A stretch of DNA of 64,000 nucleotides from an uncultured beta proteobacterium (GTDB taxonomy: Bacteria; Pseudomonadota; Gammaproteobacteria; Burkholderiales; SG8-39): positions 30,404-94,403 of the forward strand of contig CAIOLO010000010.1 of the NCBI GenBank assembly GCA_903859155.1. Direction: 5' to 3'. Below the pieces are notes generated by a model, which saw nothing but the letters and a program-made list of their open reading frames with translations, was not told the DNA's origin and did no database searches. The position numbers and the translations under genes are program-made. The first letter of the stretch is position 1; every line of letters begins with the position of its first letter. Positions 43,593-53,757 of this stretch are shown here, piece by piece.

Positions 43593-45428
43593 ATGAACCA
43601 ACCTTTTGTACCGGCCATCGATGTCAAGGCACCAGGTTACGTAAAACACAAGCAAGCCATTGAATGGATTGAAAAAACGGTATCTTTGGTGAAGCCGAGT
43701 CGGGTTGTTTGGTGTGATGGCAGCCAGCTGGAGTATGACCGTCTGTGCGAGGAAATGGTGCAATCTGGAACCTTCAAGCGGCTTAATCCTAAACTGCGGC
43801 CCAACAGCTATCTTGCACTATCGGATCCTACCGACGTCGCACGAATGGAAGACCGCACATTTATTTGCTCTAAAGAAAAGATCGATGCGGGCTCAACTAA
43901 TAACTGGGTTGACCCCGGTGAAATGAGACAGACACTGGGAAAACTGTTTGATGGTTGCATGCAGGGCCGTACCTTGTACGTGGTGCCCTTTTCCATGGGC
44001 CCATTGGGTTCGCCCATCGCCCATATTGGTATCGAACTCACTGATTCACCCTATGTTGTCGTTTCGATGAAGGTGATGACGCGCATCGGGGAAAAGGTGT
44101 GGGACGTTCTGGGCGCGGACGGCCATTTCGTACCTTGTTTGCATTCGGCTGGCGCGCCGCTCCCCCCGGGAGAAAAGGACGTCGTCTGGCCCTGTAATAA
44201 GGATACGAAATACATTGTTCATTTTCCCGAAACCAAGGAAATCTGGTCTTACGGCTCCGGTTATGGGGGGAACGCGCTTTTAGGCAAGAAATGTCTATCC
44301 CTGCGGATTGCTTCCATGATGGGTCGTGAACAAGGCTGGCTGGCTGAGCACATGCTGATTCTAGGTGTGACCCCCCCGGGGGGGAAAAAGGTTTATGTCA
44401 GTGCGGCTTTCCCGTCCGCCTGCGGAAAGACCAACTTCGCAATGCTGGTTCCACCGCCCGGATTTGAAGGTTGGAAGGTTTCTACCATCGGGGAAGATAT
44501 CGCCTGGATTAAACCAGGGAAAGATGGGCAACTGTATGGCATCAACCCTGAAGCAGGATTTTTTGGTGTGGCCCCTGGCACTTCGGTGAAGACCAATCCG
44601 AATTGCATGGCAACCTTGAATGCGAATGTTATTTTTACGAACGTGGCATTAACGCCTGAGGGCGATGTCTGGTGGGAAGGCATGACCGATCAGCCTCCTA
44701 AAGAGTTGACGGATTGGCAGGGACAGGCTTGGACGCCTGATTGCGGGCGCAAGGCGGCGCATCCCAATTCCAGATTTACAGTCCCAGCATCGCAATGCCC
44801 TTCGATTGATCCGGAATGGGAAAATCCCAACGGGGTACCGATTTCGGCATTTATGTTTGGCGGACGACGCTCAAATACGGTTCCTTTGGTGGCCCAGGCT
44901 TTCGACTGGGATTCAGGGGTGTATGTCGCAGCGACCATGGGTTCCGAAACAACTGCTGCCGCAACCGGTGCGGTTGGCGTGGTGCGGCGAGACCCAATGG
45001 CCATGATCCCGTTTTGCGGCTACAACATGGGAGATTACTTCGGCCATTGGTTGAAGCTGGGTCGTGCCGCTGAAAAGCGGCCGGAGGTTTTCAGCGTTAA
45101 TTGGTTCCGTATGGATGCAGACGGTCGTTTTGTATGGCCAGGTTTTGGGCAAAACATGCGTGTTCTAAAATGGATTGTAGAACGTTGCAACGGGACTGCC
45201 AGCGCGAAGAAAACGCCGGTTGGCTGGGTGCCGGATTACGCCGATCTGGAGTGGAAAGGATTGAGCAATTTCACCGCCGAGAATTTTGAGTCCGTAATTT
45301 CCATGGAACGTGAGGATTGGGTGAAAGAGCTTGCCTCGCACGATGAATTGTTTGCCAGCTTGCGGCCGCGCGTTCCCAAGGAGCTGGAAGCGCGCCTCGA
45401 CATGCTTAAGCGGACCATGACGAGCTGA
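43593..45428 (+). CDS. pckG: Phosphoenolpyruvate carboxykinase (GTP)
   Basis: 611 aa; [29 protein letters not shown]. Confidence 0.96.
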   Translation: MNQPFVPAIDVKAPGYVKHKQAIEWIEKTVSLVKPSRVVWCDGSQLEYDRLCEEMVQSGTFKRLNPKLRPNSYLALSDPTDVARMEDRTFICSKEKIDAGSTNNWVDPGEMRQTLGKLFDGCMQGRTLYVVPFSMGPLGSPIAHIGIELTDSPYVVVSMKVMTRIGEKVWDVLGADGHFVPCLHSAGAPLPPGEKDVVWPCNKDTKYIVHFPETKEIWSYGSGYGGNALLGKKCLSLRIASMMGREQGWLAEHMLILGVTPPGGKKVYVSAAFPSACGKTNFAMLVPPPGFEGWKVSTIGEDIAWIKPGKDGQLYGINPEAGFFGVAPGTSVKTNPNCMATLNANVIFTNVALTPEGDVWWEGMTDQPPKELTDWQGQAWTPDCGRKAAHPNSRFTVPASQCPSIDPEWENPNGVPISAFMFGGRRSNTVPLVAQAFDWDSGVYVAATMGSETTAAATGAVGVVRRDPMAMIPFCGYNMGDYFGHWLKLGRAAEKRPEVFSVNWFRMDADGRFVWPGFGQNMRVLKWIVERCNGTASAKKTPVGWVPDYADLEWKGLSNFTAENFESVISMEREDWVKELASHDELFASLRPRVPKELEARLDMLKRTMTS

Positions 45429-45474
45429 GTTCCGGATTGTTTTTTGGCGCTTGAGGCCAAACTACTTTAATTTC

Positions 45475-45505
45475 GAAGACCGCTTACCGCGGTCTTTTTT
45501 TTATC
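45475..45505 (+). terminator. Intrinsic terminator downstream of pckG
   Basis: AAGACCGC-TTACC-GCGGTCTT followed by T-run. Confidence 0.85.
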
Positions 45506-45655
45506 CTCCGTGTATGTGTGGCGCTTTATGGGTTGGGGGTGTCGGTCGAGTGACGAAAATGCCATTTGTCTTTTTATCGCAGATGAGGCGTGCTTCGTTA
45601 GCGCGTTCTGGACCGGTGAAGGTACTGGCTAACCAGAACCCTCGGCTGGCGATGA

Positions 45656-45671
45656 CGTTTCACGTGAAACA
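45656..45671. promoter_or_regulatory. parS centromere-like site
   Basis: CGTTTCACGTGAAACA with perfect 14-bp palindrome GTTTCACGTGAAAC; 15/16 match to TGTTTCACGTGAAACA; parAB 2.6 kb downstream. Confidence 0.9.
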
Positions 45672-45747
45672 TCAGTATTGTTTGTTCTTAGGATATCGAT
45701 AAAGGGGGAAAATGGATAGAATTGCGCCTCCCATTTGAGTCCATACC

Positions 45748-47655
45748 ATGTTGTTTCCAACGACTTTCGATGTCATCGTAGTAGGCGGTGGCCATGCGGG
45801 TACCGAAGCCGCTCTAGCCTCAGCCCGTGCCGGTTGCAGGACGCTATTACTGACGCACAATATCGAAACGCTCGGGCAAATGTCTTGCAATCCTTCTATA
45901 GGCGGGATCGGGAAGGGACACCTGGTGCGGGAAATCGACGCTCTTGGCGGTGCGATGGCTTTGGCCGCGGACGAGGCCGGTATCCAATTTCGTACTCTGA
46001 ATGCCAGCAAAGGTCCTGCCGTTCGTGCCACGCGAGCCCAGGCTGACCGGATACTCTACAAAAAAGCGATTCGTTCACGCCTCGAAAATCAAATCAACCT
46101 GACCTTATTTCAGCAGGCGGCTGGAGATCTTATTTTAAATGGCGACCGAGTTGCCGGTGTCAAAACGGAGTTGGGAATTGAATTCTTCGGCCGGGCGGTG
46201 GTGTTGACGACAGGAACATTCCTGTCCGGTTTGATTCACGTAGGGCTGGATCGTTGTCAGGCGGGTCGTGCAGGAGATCCGCCGTCTTTGAGTCTTGCTG
46301 CCAGATTACGTGAACTCAAGCTCCCTGTTGGACGTTTAAAAACGGGTACTCCACCACGGATTGATGGTAGATCGATAGATTTCTCGGTCATGCAGATCCA
46401 GCCAGGGGACGATCCTTGCCCGGTATTTTCCTTTTTAGGCAAGACGTCCATGCATCCAGAGCAATTACCCTGCTGGATTACCCATACCAATGAGCAGACG
46501 CACCAAATTATTCGCGAGGGGTTGGATCGCTCGCCTATGTACACCGGGGTTATTTCAGGGATTGGGCCACGGTATTGCCCGTCTATAGAAGACAAGATTC
46601 ATCGATTTTCGGCAAAAAACTCACACCAGATATTTCTGGAACCGGAGGGGTTGACTACCAATGAGTACTATCCAAACGGTATATCTACCAGTTTGCCGTT
46701 TGATGTCCAAATAAATTTAGTTCGTTCTATCAAAGGGTTGGAGAAAGCCCATATTCTCCGACCGGGTTACGCCATCGAGTATGATTATTTTGATCCGCGT
46801 GCACTGAAATCATCTTTGGAAACCAAAGCGATTCCCGGGTTGTATTTTGCCGGGCAGATCAACGGCACCACCGGCTATGAAGAAGCGGCCGCGCAGGGGT
46901 TGTTGGCAGGTGCGAATGCGGCCTTGCAGGTTATGGGGCGTGAACCTTGGTGCCCGAAGCGGAGTGAAGCATATATTGGCGTACTGGTTGATGATTTGGT
47001 AACGCGCGGGGTATCAGAGCCCTATCGCATGTTTACCAGTCGTGCGGAATACCGCCTGATGCTGCGCGAAGATAATGCTGACCTTCGTCTTACCGAAATT
47101 GGACGAAGGCTGGGTATTGTCGATGATCCCCGCTGGGAAGCGTTTTCCCGCAAGCGTGAATTGCTGATTGCGGAACAGGAGCGACTTCGGAATACCTGGA
47201 TCTCGCCAAGACACATTTCCGAAAAAGACGCGGTTGAGGTATTTGGGCAACTGTTGGAGCGCGATCAGACGGCTGCCGAATTGCTCAAGCGACCAGAAGT
47301 CAGTTATGACTCACTAATGAAAATACCCAATGTAGGTCCGGGAATTTCTGATCCGGAAATCCGCATGCAGGTGGAAATTCAAGCCAAATACCAGGGGTAT
47401 ATTGTCCGTCAGCACGAAGAGGTTCAGCGCCAGGAAACGCATGAGGAAACCATGTTGCCAGCGGACCTTGATTACCGACTGGTTCGTGGCTTGTCCATAG
47501 AAGCTCAGCAGAAGCTCAATCAACATAAACCCGAAACCATTGGCAAGGCTTCGCGAATCTCCGGGATTACCCCCGCAACGATTTCTCTGCTACTGGTCCA
47601 TATTAAGCGGTTTCTGAACCCATCAGCCAAACGTCACGAGCGGACTGCGGCATGA
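45748..47655 (+). CDS. mnmG: tRNA uridine-5-carboxymethylaminomethyl synthesis protein MnmG
   Basis: [45 protein letters not shown]. Confidence 0.98.
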   Translation: MLFPTTFDVIVVGGGHAGTEAALASARAGCRTLLLTHNIETLGQMSCNPSIGGIGKGHLVREIDALGGAMALAADEAGIQFRTLNASKGPAVRATRAQADRILYKKAIRSRLENQINLTLFQQAAGDLILNGDRVAGVKTELGIEFFGRAVVLTTGTFLSGLIHVGLDRCQAGRAGDPPSLSLAARLRELKLPVGRLKTGTPPRIDGRSIDFSVMQIQPGDDPCPVFSFLGKTSMHPEQLPCWITHTNEQTHQIIREGLDRSPMYTGVISGIGPRYCPSIEDKIHRFSAKNSHQIFLEPEGLTTNEYYPNGISTSLPFDVQINLVRSIKGLEKAHILRPGYAIEYDYFDPRALKSSLETKAIPGLYFAGQINGTTGYEEAAAQGLLAGANAALQVMGREPWCPKRSEAYIGVLVDDLVTRGVSEPYRMFTSRAEYRLMLREDNADLRLTEIGRRLGIVDDPRWEAFSRKRELLIAEQERLRNTWISPRHISEKDAVEVFGQLLERDQTAAELLKRPEVSYDSLMKIPNVGPGISDPEIRMQVEIQAKYQGYIVRQHEEVQRQETHEETMLPADLDYRLVRGLSIEAQQKLNQHKPETIGKASRISGITPATISLLLVHIKRFLNPSAKRHERTAA

Positions 47656-48305
47656 GCAATGTCCCTCTGCCAATTGAACGCGAACAACTCATACAACAAT
47701 TGGAGTATGGACTAACTTTCATGAAGATTATTATGAATAAAGGGATTCAGGATCTATTGCTGGATTATCTGTATCTCTTGCAGAAGTGGAATCGTGTCTA
47801 CAATCTTACAGCAATCAGGGATCTCGATAGAATGGTTAGTACTCACTTGCTGGATTCCCTGTCAGTGTTTCCCTATATTCCAGCTGGCCAAATTCTGGAT
47901 GTCGGCGCTGGCGCTGGCCTGCCTGGCATTCCGCTGGCAGCTGCAATCGGGTCGAGCCAGTTTTCACTGATCGATTCCAGTCAGAAGAAAACCACTTTCC
48001 TGCGCCAGGCAGTGTCTGAACTCCAACTCACCAACGTGCGGGTGTTTTGCCAGAAAATTGAGGAATGGTTGCCGCCGGTGAAATTCACCTGCATCGTTGC
48101 GCGCGCCTACGCCGAACTTTCCCAGTTCATCAATTCCACCAAGCACCTGCTTGCCCCTGACGGCATATTTGCGGCAATGAAAGGACGCTATCCCAGCACA
48201 GAAATCGAATCCATCCCCGAGGGATTTGTCGCAAAGCAGGTCATCAAACTGCAGGTGCCTGGACTCAATGCAGATCGTCACCTTGTTCTAGTAGGTCGCG
48301 CATGA
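47652..48305 (+). CDS. rsmG: 16S rRNA m7G527 methyltransferase
   Basis: [42 protein letters not shown]. Confidence 0.97.
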   Translation: MSNVPLPIEREQLIQQLEYGLTFMKIIMNKGIQDLLLDYLYLLQKWNRVYNLTAIRDLDRMVSTHLLDSLSVFPYIPAGQILDVGAGAGLPGIPLAAAIGSSQFSLIDSSQKKTTFLRQAVSELQLTNVRVFCQKIEEWLPPVKFTCIVARAYAELSQFINSTKHLLAPDGIFAAMKGRYPSTEIESIPEGFVAKQVIKLQVPGLNADRHLVLVGRA

Positions 48306-49078
48306 CACGAATCATCGCCGTGACCAATCAAAAAGGAGGCGTTGGCAAGACCACAACGAGCGTGAACCTTGCAGCAGGATTGGCTAAGTCTGACAAAAAA
48401 GTGTTGCTTGTAGATCTCGATCCCCAGGGAAATGCCACCATGGGCAGCGGTATCGACAAGCGGGAGCTGAAGCAAACGATTTATCAGGTTCTGCTTGGAC
48501 TAGCGACTGCGGAAGCAGTAAAAATACACTCGGAGACTGGAAATTATGATGTTCTTCCAGCTAACCGGGAACTTGCCGGCGCCGAAATAGAATTGGTTGA
48601 TCTCGATAATCGTGAACAAAGACTAAAGGCCGCACTGACGCCTGTCGCTGCAGGTTACGATTTCATTTTGCTGGATTGCCCGCCAGCACTAAACATGCTT
48701 ACTATCAACGGGTTAGTGGCTGCCGATGCCGTCATGATTCCAATGCAGTGCGAATATTACGCACTGGAGGGCTTGTCTGACCTAGTCAATACAATCAAGC
48801 GGGTCCGTCAACACCTGAATCCCGTACTTGAGATAGAAGGTCTGCTTCGAACCATGTTTGACCCGCGCAATACCCTTGCGTTGCAGGTTTCGTCGCAACT
48901 GCAAGATCACTTTGGCACCAAGGTCTACACCACAGTAATCCCGCGAAACGTGCGTCTTGCCGAGGCGCCCAGTTTTGGCGCACCGGCAGTCAATTTCGAC
49001 GCAACCTGCAAAGGGGCTGTTGCCTACCTCGCCCTGGCTGCCGAAATACTGCAGCGTCAACTAGGAGTGAACTCGTGA
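48302..49078 (+). CDS. parA: Chromosome partitioning ATPase ParA (Soj)
   Basis: [27 protein letters not shown]. Confidence 0.97.
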   Translation: MTRIIAVTNQKGGVGKTTTSVNLAAGLAKSDKKVLLVDLDPQGNATMGSGIDKRELKQTIYQVLLGLATAEAVKIHSETGNYDVLPANRELAGAEIELVDLDNREQRLKAALTPVAAGYDFILLDCPPALNMLTINGLVAADAVMIPMQCEYYALEGLSDLVNTIKRVRQHLNPVLEIEGLLRTMFDPRNTLALQVSSQLQDHFGTKVYTTVIPRNVRLAEAPSFGAPAVNFDATCKGAVAYLALAAEILQRQLGVNS

Positions 49079-49929
49079 AAGGCAAGGGACTGGGACGCGG
49101 GCTGGACGCACTATTCGACGCCGGGACACGGGAGCAAGCACGCGCGGAAGACGCACTGGCGCGGCTACCTATCGGTGATTTGCAGCGTGGCAAATACCAG
49201 CCTCGAACCAGGATGGATCAGGAATCTTTGGAAGAACTGGCTGCCTCGATACGCGCTCAGGGACTGATTCAGCCAATTCTGGTTCGTCCAGTTGGTGGAG
49301 GTCGGCACGAAATCATTGCCGGCGAACGTCGCTGGCGTGCCGCGGGCATGGCGGGTCTAAGCGAAGTCCCTGTCGTTATCCGCGATGTACCGGACCAGGC
49401 CGCGCTCGCCATGGCTTTGATTGAAAATATCCAGCGCGAAGACCTCAATCCCCTGGAAGAAGCCCAGGGGATGCAGCGGCTGATCGATGAGTTCCATCTT
49501 ACGCACCAGAATCTCGCCGAATCGGTAGGCCGCTCCCGCGCAGCGGTCAGCAATGCTTTGCGTTTGTTAAACCTGTCGGCCACCGTGCAACGACTCCTTA
49601 TGGATAACAAGCTCAACATGGGGCATGCACGAGCTTTGCTGGCGTTGGATTCCAAACGCCAACAGGAGGTTGCCATCGAAGTAGTCGGCCAAAATCTGTC
49701 AGTCAGGGAAACCGAAGACCTGGTAAACCGGATTCTGAACCCGGCGCCACCGCCGGCCAGAAAATCCGCCAAAACAGCGGACCGCGACGTACAAAGACTT
49801 GCCGAAGAGCTTTCCGAAAAACTGGGAACCACGGTACAGATTCGAGGCAGTCGCAAAGGATCTGGAAAGCTGATTGTCAGCTATAGCAGCAATGAGCATC
49901 TAGGAACCTTGATCGCAAGGCTGAAGTAG
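49075..49929 (+). CDS. parB: Chromosome partitioning protein ParB (Spo0J)
   Basis: KGLGRGLDALF; IIAGERRWRAAGMAGL; ENIQREDLNPLEEAQG. Confidence 0.97.
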   Translation: MKGKGLGRGLDALFDAGTREQARAEDALARLPIGDLQRGKYQPRTRMDQESLEELAASIRAQGLIQPILVRPVGGGRHEIIAGERRWRAAGMAGLSEVPVVIRDVPDQAALAMALIENIQREDLNPLEEAQGMQRLIDEFHLTHQNLAESVGRSRAAVSNALRLLNLSATVQRLLMDNKLNMGHARALLALDSKRQQEVAIEVVGQNLSVRETEDLVNRILNPAPPPARKSAKTADRDVQRLAEELSEKLGTTVQIRGSRKGSGKLIVSYSSNEHLGTLIARLK

Positions 49930-49970
49930 CCGCGTATCGAGGCGACATCTCAACCCCCACTTATATCAAA

Positions 49971-50318
49971 ATGGAAATGACAGAAAACTGGATAGAAGCG
50001 GCAATTGATGGTGACGTGCCGGACCAAGGTACTTTGCAGGTCCGGTGCGGCTCAGAGTTGATATGCCTGTACCGGATTGGCGCTACCCACTTTGCTACAC
50101 AGGATGAATGCAGTCACGGATCGGCCAGCCTGTCAGAAGGATTCATCGTCGAAGATGGCTTGATAGAGTGCCCCTTGCATCAGGGCAGTTTTGATATCAA
50201 GACGGGCAGGGCAGTAGGCGTTCCTTGCAAGGATGACATCCGGGTCTATCCGGTAAAGATAGAAAATGGCAAAATCTTTGTCCAGGTAAGCGCTCAGGAG
50301 GGCTATTCGTCGAAATAG
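49971..50318 (+). CDS. Rieske [2Fe-2S] ferredoxin
   Basis: Paired C-x-H and CPLHQGSFD Rieske motifs. Confidence 0.9.
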   Translation: MEMTENWIEAAIDGDVPDQGTLQVRCGSELICLYRIGATHFATQDECSHGSASLSEGFIVEDGLIECPLHQGSFDIKTGRAVGVPCKDDIRVYPVKIENGKIFVQVSAQEGYSSK

Positions 50319-50409
50319 CTTCGGATTCAGAGCGAATACAACCGAAGCTGCCGGCAGTGAATATCCAGGCTTGATCGGAATCATTGAATAATTTAAGAGG
50401 AGAGCCCTT

Positions 50410-51243
50410 GTGAAGACCGGTTTGTTCGCCGCCTGCGCTTTGATAGCCGCGTTTGTGACTATTCCTGTCGCGCTTTCCCAACCTGCCGCGAAAGGAGAGT
50501 TTCAACCTTACTCGGGCCAACCGGGCAAGGATGTCGTGTGGGTGCCGACGCCGGAGAGCGTGGTGAACAAGATGCTGGATTTGACCAAGGTCTCCGCTCA
50601 GGATTTTTTGGTCGACCTGGGTTCCGGCGACGGGCGCACCGTCATAGCCGCGGGCAAAAGGGGACTGCGTGCGATGGGGGTCGAGTTCAACCCGGACATG
50701 GTGACCATATCCAATCGCGAAGCGTCACGTGCCGGTGTCGCCGATAAGGTGAAATTCATCAACGGCGATATTTTCGCGACCGATTTCAGCCAGGCCACCG
50801 TGCTCACAATGTACCTTTTACCCAGCTTGAATCTGAGGCTCCGCCCGACGATTCTCAATATGAAACCAGGAACGCGGGTTGCATCGCACGCTTTCAATAT
50901 GGCCGAATGGGAACCCGATGAAACTGCCACCGTCGAGGGGCGGCAGGCATTTTTGTGGATTGTGCCGGCCAAACTAGGTGGCAACTGGACCGTGCAACTT
51001 GCCGGCCAGACACGTGAACTCACGCTGCAGCAGACTTTTCAATTAATCAGCGGAAGCCTCAAGGCAGGTTCTGAAAGCGCCGCACTGAGTGATGCGCGCA
51101 TACGTGGAGAGGAACTTCGCTTCGCAATCCTCGAGAAGGGCGTCAGACGTGAATTCACTGGCCGTGCTCAAGGAAATAACATGAGTGGAACAGCAACAAC
51201 GCCCGGCCAGCCAGATACCGGTTGGACGGCATCACGGCACTGA
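50410..51243 (+). CDS. Predicted exported class I SAM-dependent methyltransferase
   Basis: N-terminal signal sequence MKTGLFAACALIAAFVTIPVALSQPA; FLVDLGSGDGRTVIAAGKRG SAM motif. Confidence 0.8.
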   Translation: MKTGLFAACALIAAFVTIPVALSQPAAKGEFQPYSGQPGKDVVWVPTPESVVNKMLDLTKVSAQDFLVDLGSGDGRTVIAAGKRGLRAMGVEFNPDMVTISNREASRAGVADKVKFINGDIFATDFSQATVLTMYLLPSLNLRLRPTILNMKPGTRVASHAFNMAEWEPDETATVEGRQAFLWIVPAKLGGNWTVQLAGQTRELTLQQTFQLISGSLKAGSESAALSDARIRGEELRFAILEKGVRREFTGRAQGNNMSGTATTPGQPDTGWTASRH

Positions 51244-51514
51244 TACCTTGCTTGATCGAGGCAGCGACAAAGAATAAAAAAATCGACTTAACGTTTCATC
51301 CGACAAATATTGGTCGGCGGGTGCGCTATTGGTGCGAGCAAAAGCGCTTTATCGGTCTTGCATTGTCGGGATGTTGCGACAATGCAACAGACTGCATCCT
51401 TTAAGTGTCACTCAGGTCGTCCATCCTCAATAGCAACATACAATCGATCCGCTAACGGAACATGTGCCGATGCAGTATGCGAGGAGTCGACCTAGTTGTG
51501 TAGAGGCCGTATAG

Positions 51515-51529
51515 GCACCAGATAGGTGC
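51515..51529. promoter_or_regulatory. Putative NtrC-binding site 1 (TorF porin)
   Basis: GCAC-CAGATAG-GTGC (GCAC-N7-GTGC). Confidence 0.6.
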
Positions 51530-51544
51530 CTGAAAACCTGAGGC

Positions 51545-51559
51545 GCACAATAGATGTGC
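51545..51559. promoter_or_regulatory. Putative NtrC-binding site 2 (TorF porin)
   Basis: GCAC-AATAGAT-GTGC, centre 30 bp from site 1. Confidence 0.6.
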
Positions 51560-51622
51560 ATCCGTACCCTGTTCTTCCCGCCGTGATTGACAACTTCTCT
51601 AGCGAGGAGCGGATTTATTGGC

Positions 51623-51638
51623 AGGCACGGGACTTGCT
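51623..51638 (+). promoter_or_regulatory. Putative sigma-54 promoter of the TorF-family porin
   Basis: AGGCAC-GGGAC-TTGCT versus TGGCAC-N5-TTGCW; 50 bp upstream of the ATG. Confidence 0.7.
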
Positions 51639-51687
51639 CAAGCATCTAACTGTCGGATTTTCACAAATGATCAAAGAGAGGAATTCT

Positions 51688-52587
51688 ATGCGTAAGCTCA
51701 TTCTCGGTACTGCTGTTGCAGCAGCTTTTACCGCACCTGTGGCTGTTTCTACCGCCCACGCCCAAGCAGCGGCTGCATCTCCCATTACATATAACGTCGG
51801 AGTCGTTTCCGATTACCTGTTCCGCGGAATCAGCCAGACTCATGGTCGCGCGGCCCTTCAAGGGGGGATTGATTATGCTCACGAAAGCGGTTTTTATCTG
51901 GGAGCATGGGCGTCACAGATTACCTGGGTAAAGGACTTGTATAGCAGCGGTCGTACCGAGGTCGACCTCTACGGCGGTTACAAAAATGCATTTGGTGGTG
52001 GCGACTGGAACTACGACGTTGGTTACATAACCTATAACTATCCCGGTAGTGGTAACGCGATAACGACGAATCTTGTTACTGGTGTTGGCGGTGCCGCTAA
52101 GCCGAATACCCAGGAAGCCTATGGCGCAATCGGATACAAGTGGGTGACTGCAAAGTACTCATACGCGACATCATCTAACTTCATCGGCTGGCAAGGCGGA
52201 CCGAACCTTAATCAGAAAACGCGGGGCTCGGATTATCTGGAACTGAACGCCAACTACGATCTGGGTGATGGCTGGACCTTGATCGGTCACATGGGGCAGC
52301 AGAAAGTCAAGGGTTCGGTAACGACTGTCGCGGCGTTGGGCGGATTCCAATCGGCTTCTTACAAAGATTGGAAGATTGGGATCAGTAAGGATATAGGCTT
52401 CGGAGTTGTTACGTTAGCTTATTCCGATACCAATGCTGCCGGGCAATGTTCCTCAAACAGCGCAACCAACACAAACCCATATTGCTGGGGTAACAGCGGT
52501 AACGTGAATGGGGTTTCTGGTCCGACCAGTGGCTTTAAGGATGCGAGCAGGGGAACCGCTGTTCTTTCTTTTCTCAAAACCTTTTAA
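51688..52587 (+). CDS. TorF family putative porin (TIGR02001-like outer-membrane protein)
   Basis: Signal peptide ending AHAQA; YNVGVVSDYLFRGISQTHGRAALQGGIDYAHESGFYLGAWAS. Confidence 0.9.
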   Translation: MRKLILGTAVAAAFTAPVAVSTAHAQAAAASPITYNVGVVSDYLFRGISQTHGRAALQGGIDYAHESGFYLGAWASQITWVKDLYSSGRTEVDLYGGYKNAFGGGDWNYDVGYITYNYPGSGNAITTNLVTGVGGAAKPNTQEAYGAIGYKWVTAKYSYATSSNFIGWQGGPNLNQKTRGSDYLELNANYDLGDGWTLIGHMGQQKVKGSVTTVAALGGFQSASYKDWKIGISKDIGFGVVTLAYSDTNAAGQCSSNSATNTNPYCWGNSGNVNGVSGPTSGFKDASRGTAVLSFLKTF

Positions 52588-52602
52588 ACAGAACATTGCA
52601 AT

Positions 52603-52632
52603 AAAAAAAGCCGCCTGATAGGCGGCTTTTTT
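52603..52632. terminator. Bidirectional intrinsic terminator between porin and dienelactone hydrolase
   Basis: AAAAAAGCCGCC-TGATA-GGCGGCTTTTTT between convergent genes. Confidence 0.9.
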
Positions 52633-52672
52633 ATTGACGCGCCCAACCGGGCACGTCTGATTGCAGAACAAT

Positions 52673-53344
52673 TTATCCCAAATGCTTGCGCAGGAAGTCT
52701 ACGCTTCGGTCGCGCGCCAGTTTCGCGCTCTCCGCATGATAGGAACCACGCTGTTCGCAGTTGAACCCGTGTCCCGCTCCAGCATAAACAAAAGAGGACA
52801 CCGCCGGATAGGTGGATTCGACCTTGTTCACAACCTCCGTCGGAATGGCATGATCCTTTTCGCCCCAATGACACATCAGAGGCGCCTTCGGCGCTTCACC
52901 AATATTGTTGCCGATGCCGCCGCCATAGTAGGCAATCGCGCAGCCTAATCCGGCAATCTTGGATGAGGCAAGCCAGGCTACCGTGCCACCCCAGCAATAG
53001 CCGATGACGGCAACCTTGCCGGCATTCTTCACCATGTCGAATGCGGCCTGTGTGTCCTTCATGGTATTGCCCCAATCGAGCTTGGTGGAATGGCCCCGGC
53101 CAGCCTCGATATCCGCAGGTCCGTAGCCCAGATCAACACCCTTTTGCGAGCGATCAAAATAAGCCGGCGTGAGCACCAGATATCCATCGGCCGCGTACCC
53201 ATCGGCAACGCTGCGCATGTGGCTGTTGACGCCGAAAATTTCCTGCACCAGCACGATGGCACCGCGCGGCTTTCCTGCGGGGTCGGCGCGATAGGCCGAC
53301 AGCTTGAAGCCGTCGAATGAAGTAATTTCGGTAGTCGTTCCCAT
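52673..53344 (-). CDS. Dienelactone hydrolase family protein
   Basis: VLVQEIFGVNSHMRSVADGYAADGY; nucleophile motif GYCWGG; GAGHGF. Confidence 0.93.
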   Translation of the reverse strand: MGTTTEITSFDGFKLSAYRADPAGKPRGAIVLVQEIFGVNSHMRSVADGYAADGYLVLTPAYFDRSQKGVDLGYGPADIEAGRGHSTKLDWGNTMKDTQAAFDMVKNAGKVAVIGYCWGGTVAWLASSKIAGLGCAIAYYGGGIGNNIGEAPKAPLMCHWGEKDHAIPTEVVNKVESTYPAVSSFVYAGAGHGFNCEQRGSYHAESAKLARDRSVDFLRKHLG

Positions 53345-53552
53345 TGCTGTTCCTCCTTGTGATATTTGGTGTTAATGGAATTGGTGAACCGATATTCTAA
53401 CGGTATTGGCAGTGAGAAACCGAGGTCGAGGAACGCCGGTTCGGCCTTGCCTTTGCTCCCAAGGTTTTTCCATTTGAAACCCCATTCGCTTCAGCAATTG
53501 GTATGACCTGCCGCTTGGAGAAACGCGCTGATCCACACGATGGCCAAAACAT

Positions 53553-53681
53553 TTCACCGCGTTCGTCGCCCCCGTGTCGATGAACAACGTGCCCGCGGCA
53601 ATGGAGGAAATGGACCGGGCCATCGAAAAGCTCGGAACCGAGGCTCTTGACCAGCCTGACGCTGATTTCTTCGTCGAATAG
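53553..53681 (+). pseudogene. Remnant of an amidohydrolase (ACMSD-like) gene
   Basis: Frame reads FTAFVAPVSMNNVPAAMEEMDRAIEKLGTEALDQPDADFFVE-stop, like an internal ACMSD-family segment, with no complete ORF around it. Confidence 0.4.
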
Positions 53682-53702
53682 AGCTGGAACTTTCTTTCAC
53701 TG

Positions 53703-53730
53703 AAAAAAACGGGCACCCGAAGGTGCCCGT
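53703..53730 (-). terminator. Intrinsic terminator downstream of amt
   Basis: ACGGGCACC-CGAA-GGTGCCCGT followed on the minus strand by a T-run. Confidence 0.88.
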
Positions 53731-53757
53731 TGGAAGAACCACAGAGGAGATCGAAAA

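Noticed and set aside
53372-53716. 114-aa minus-strand ORF between amt and dienelactone hydrolase
   Set aside because: No recognisable domain and overlaps the amt terminator; the + strand amidohydrolase-like remnant explains the region better
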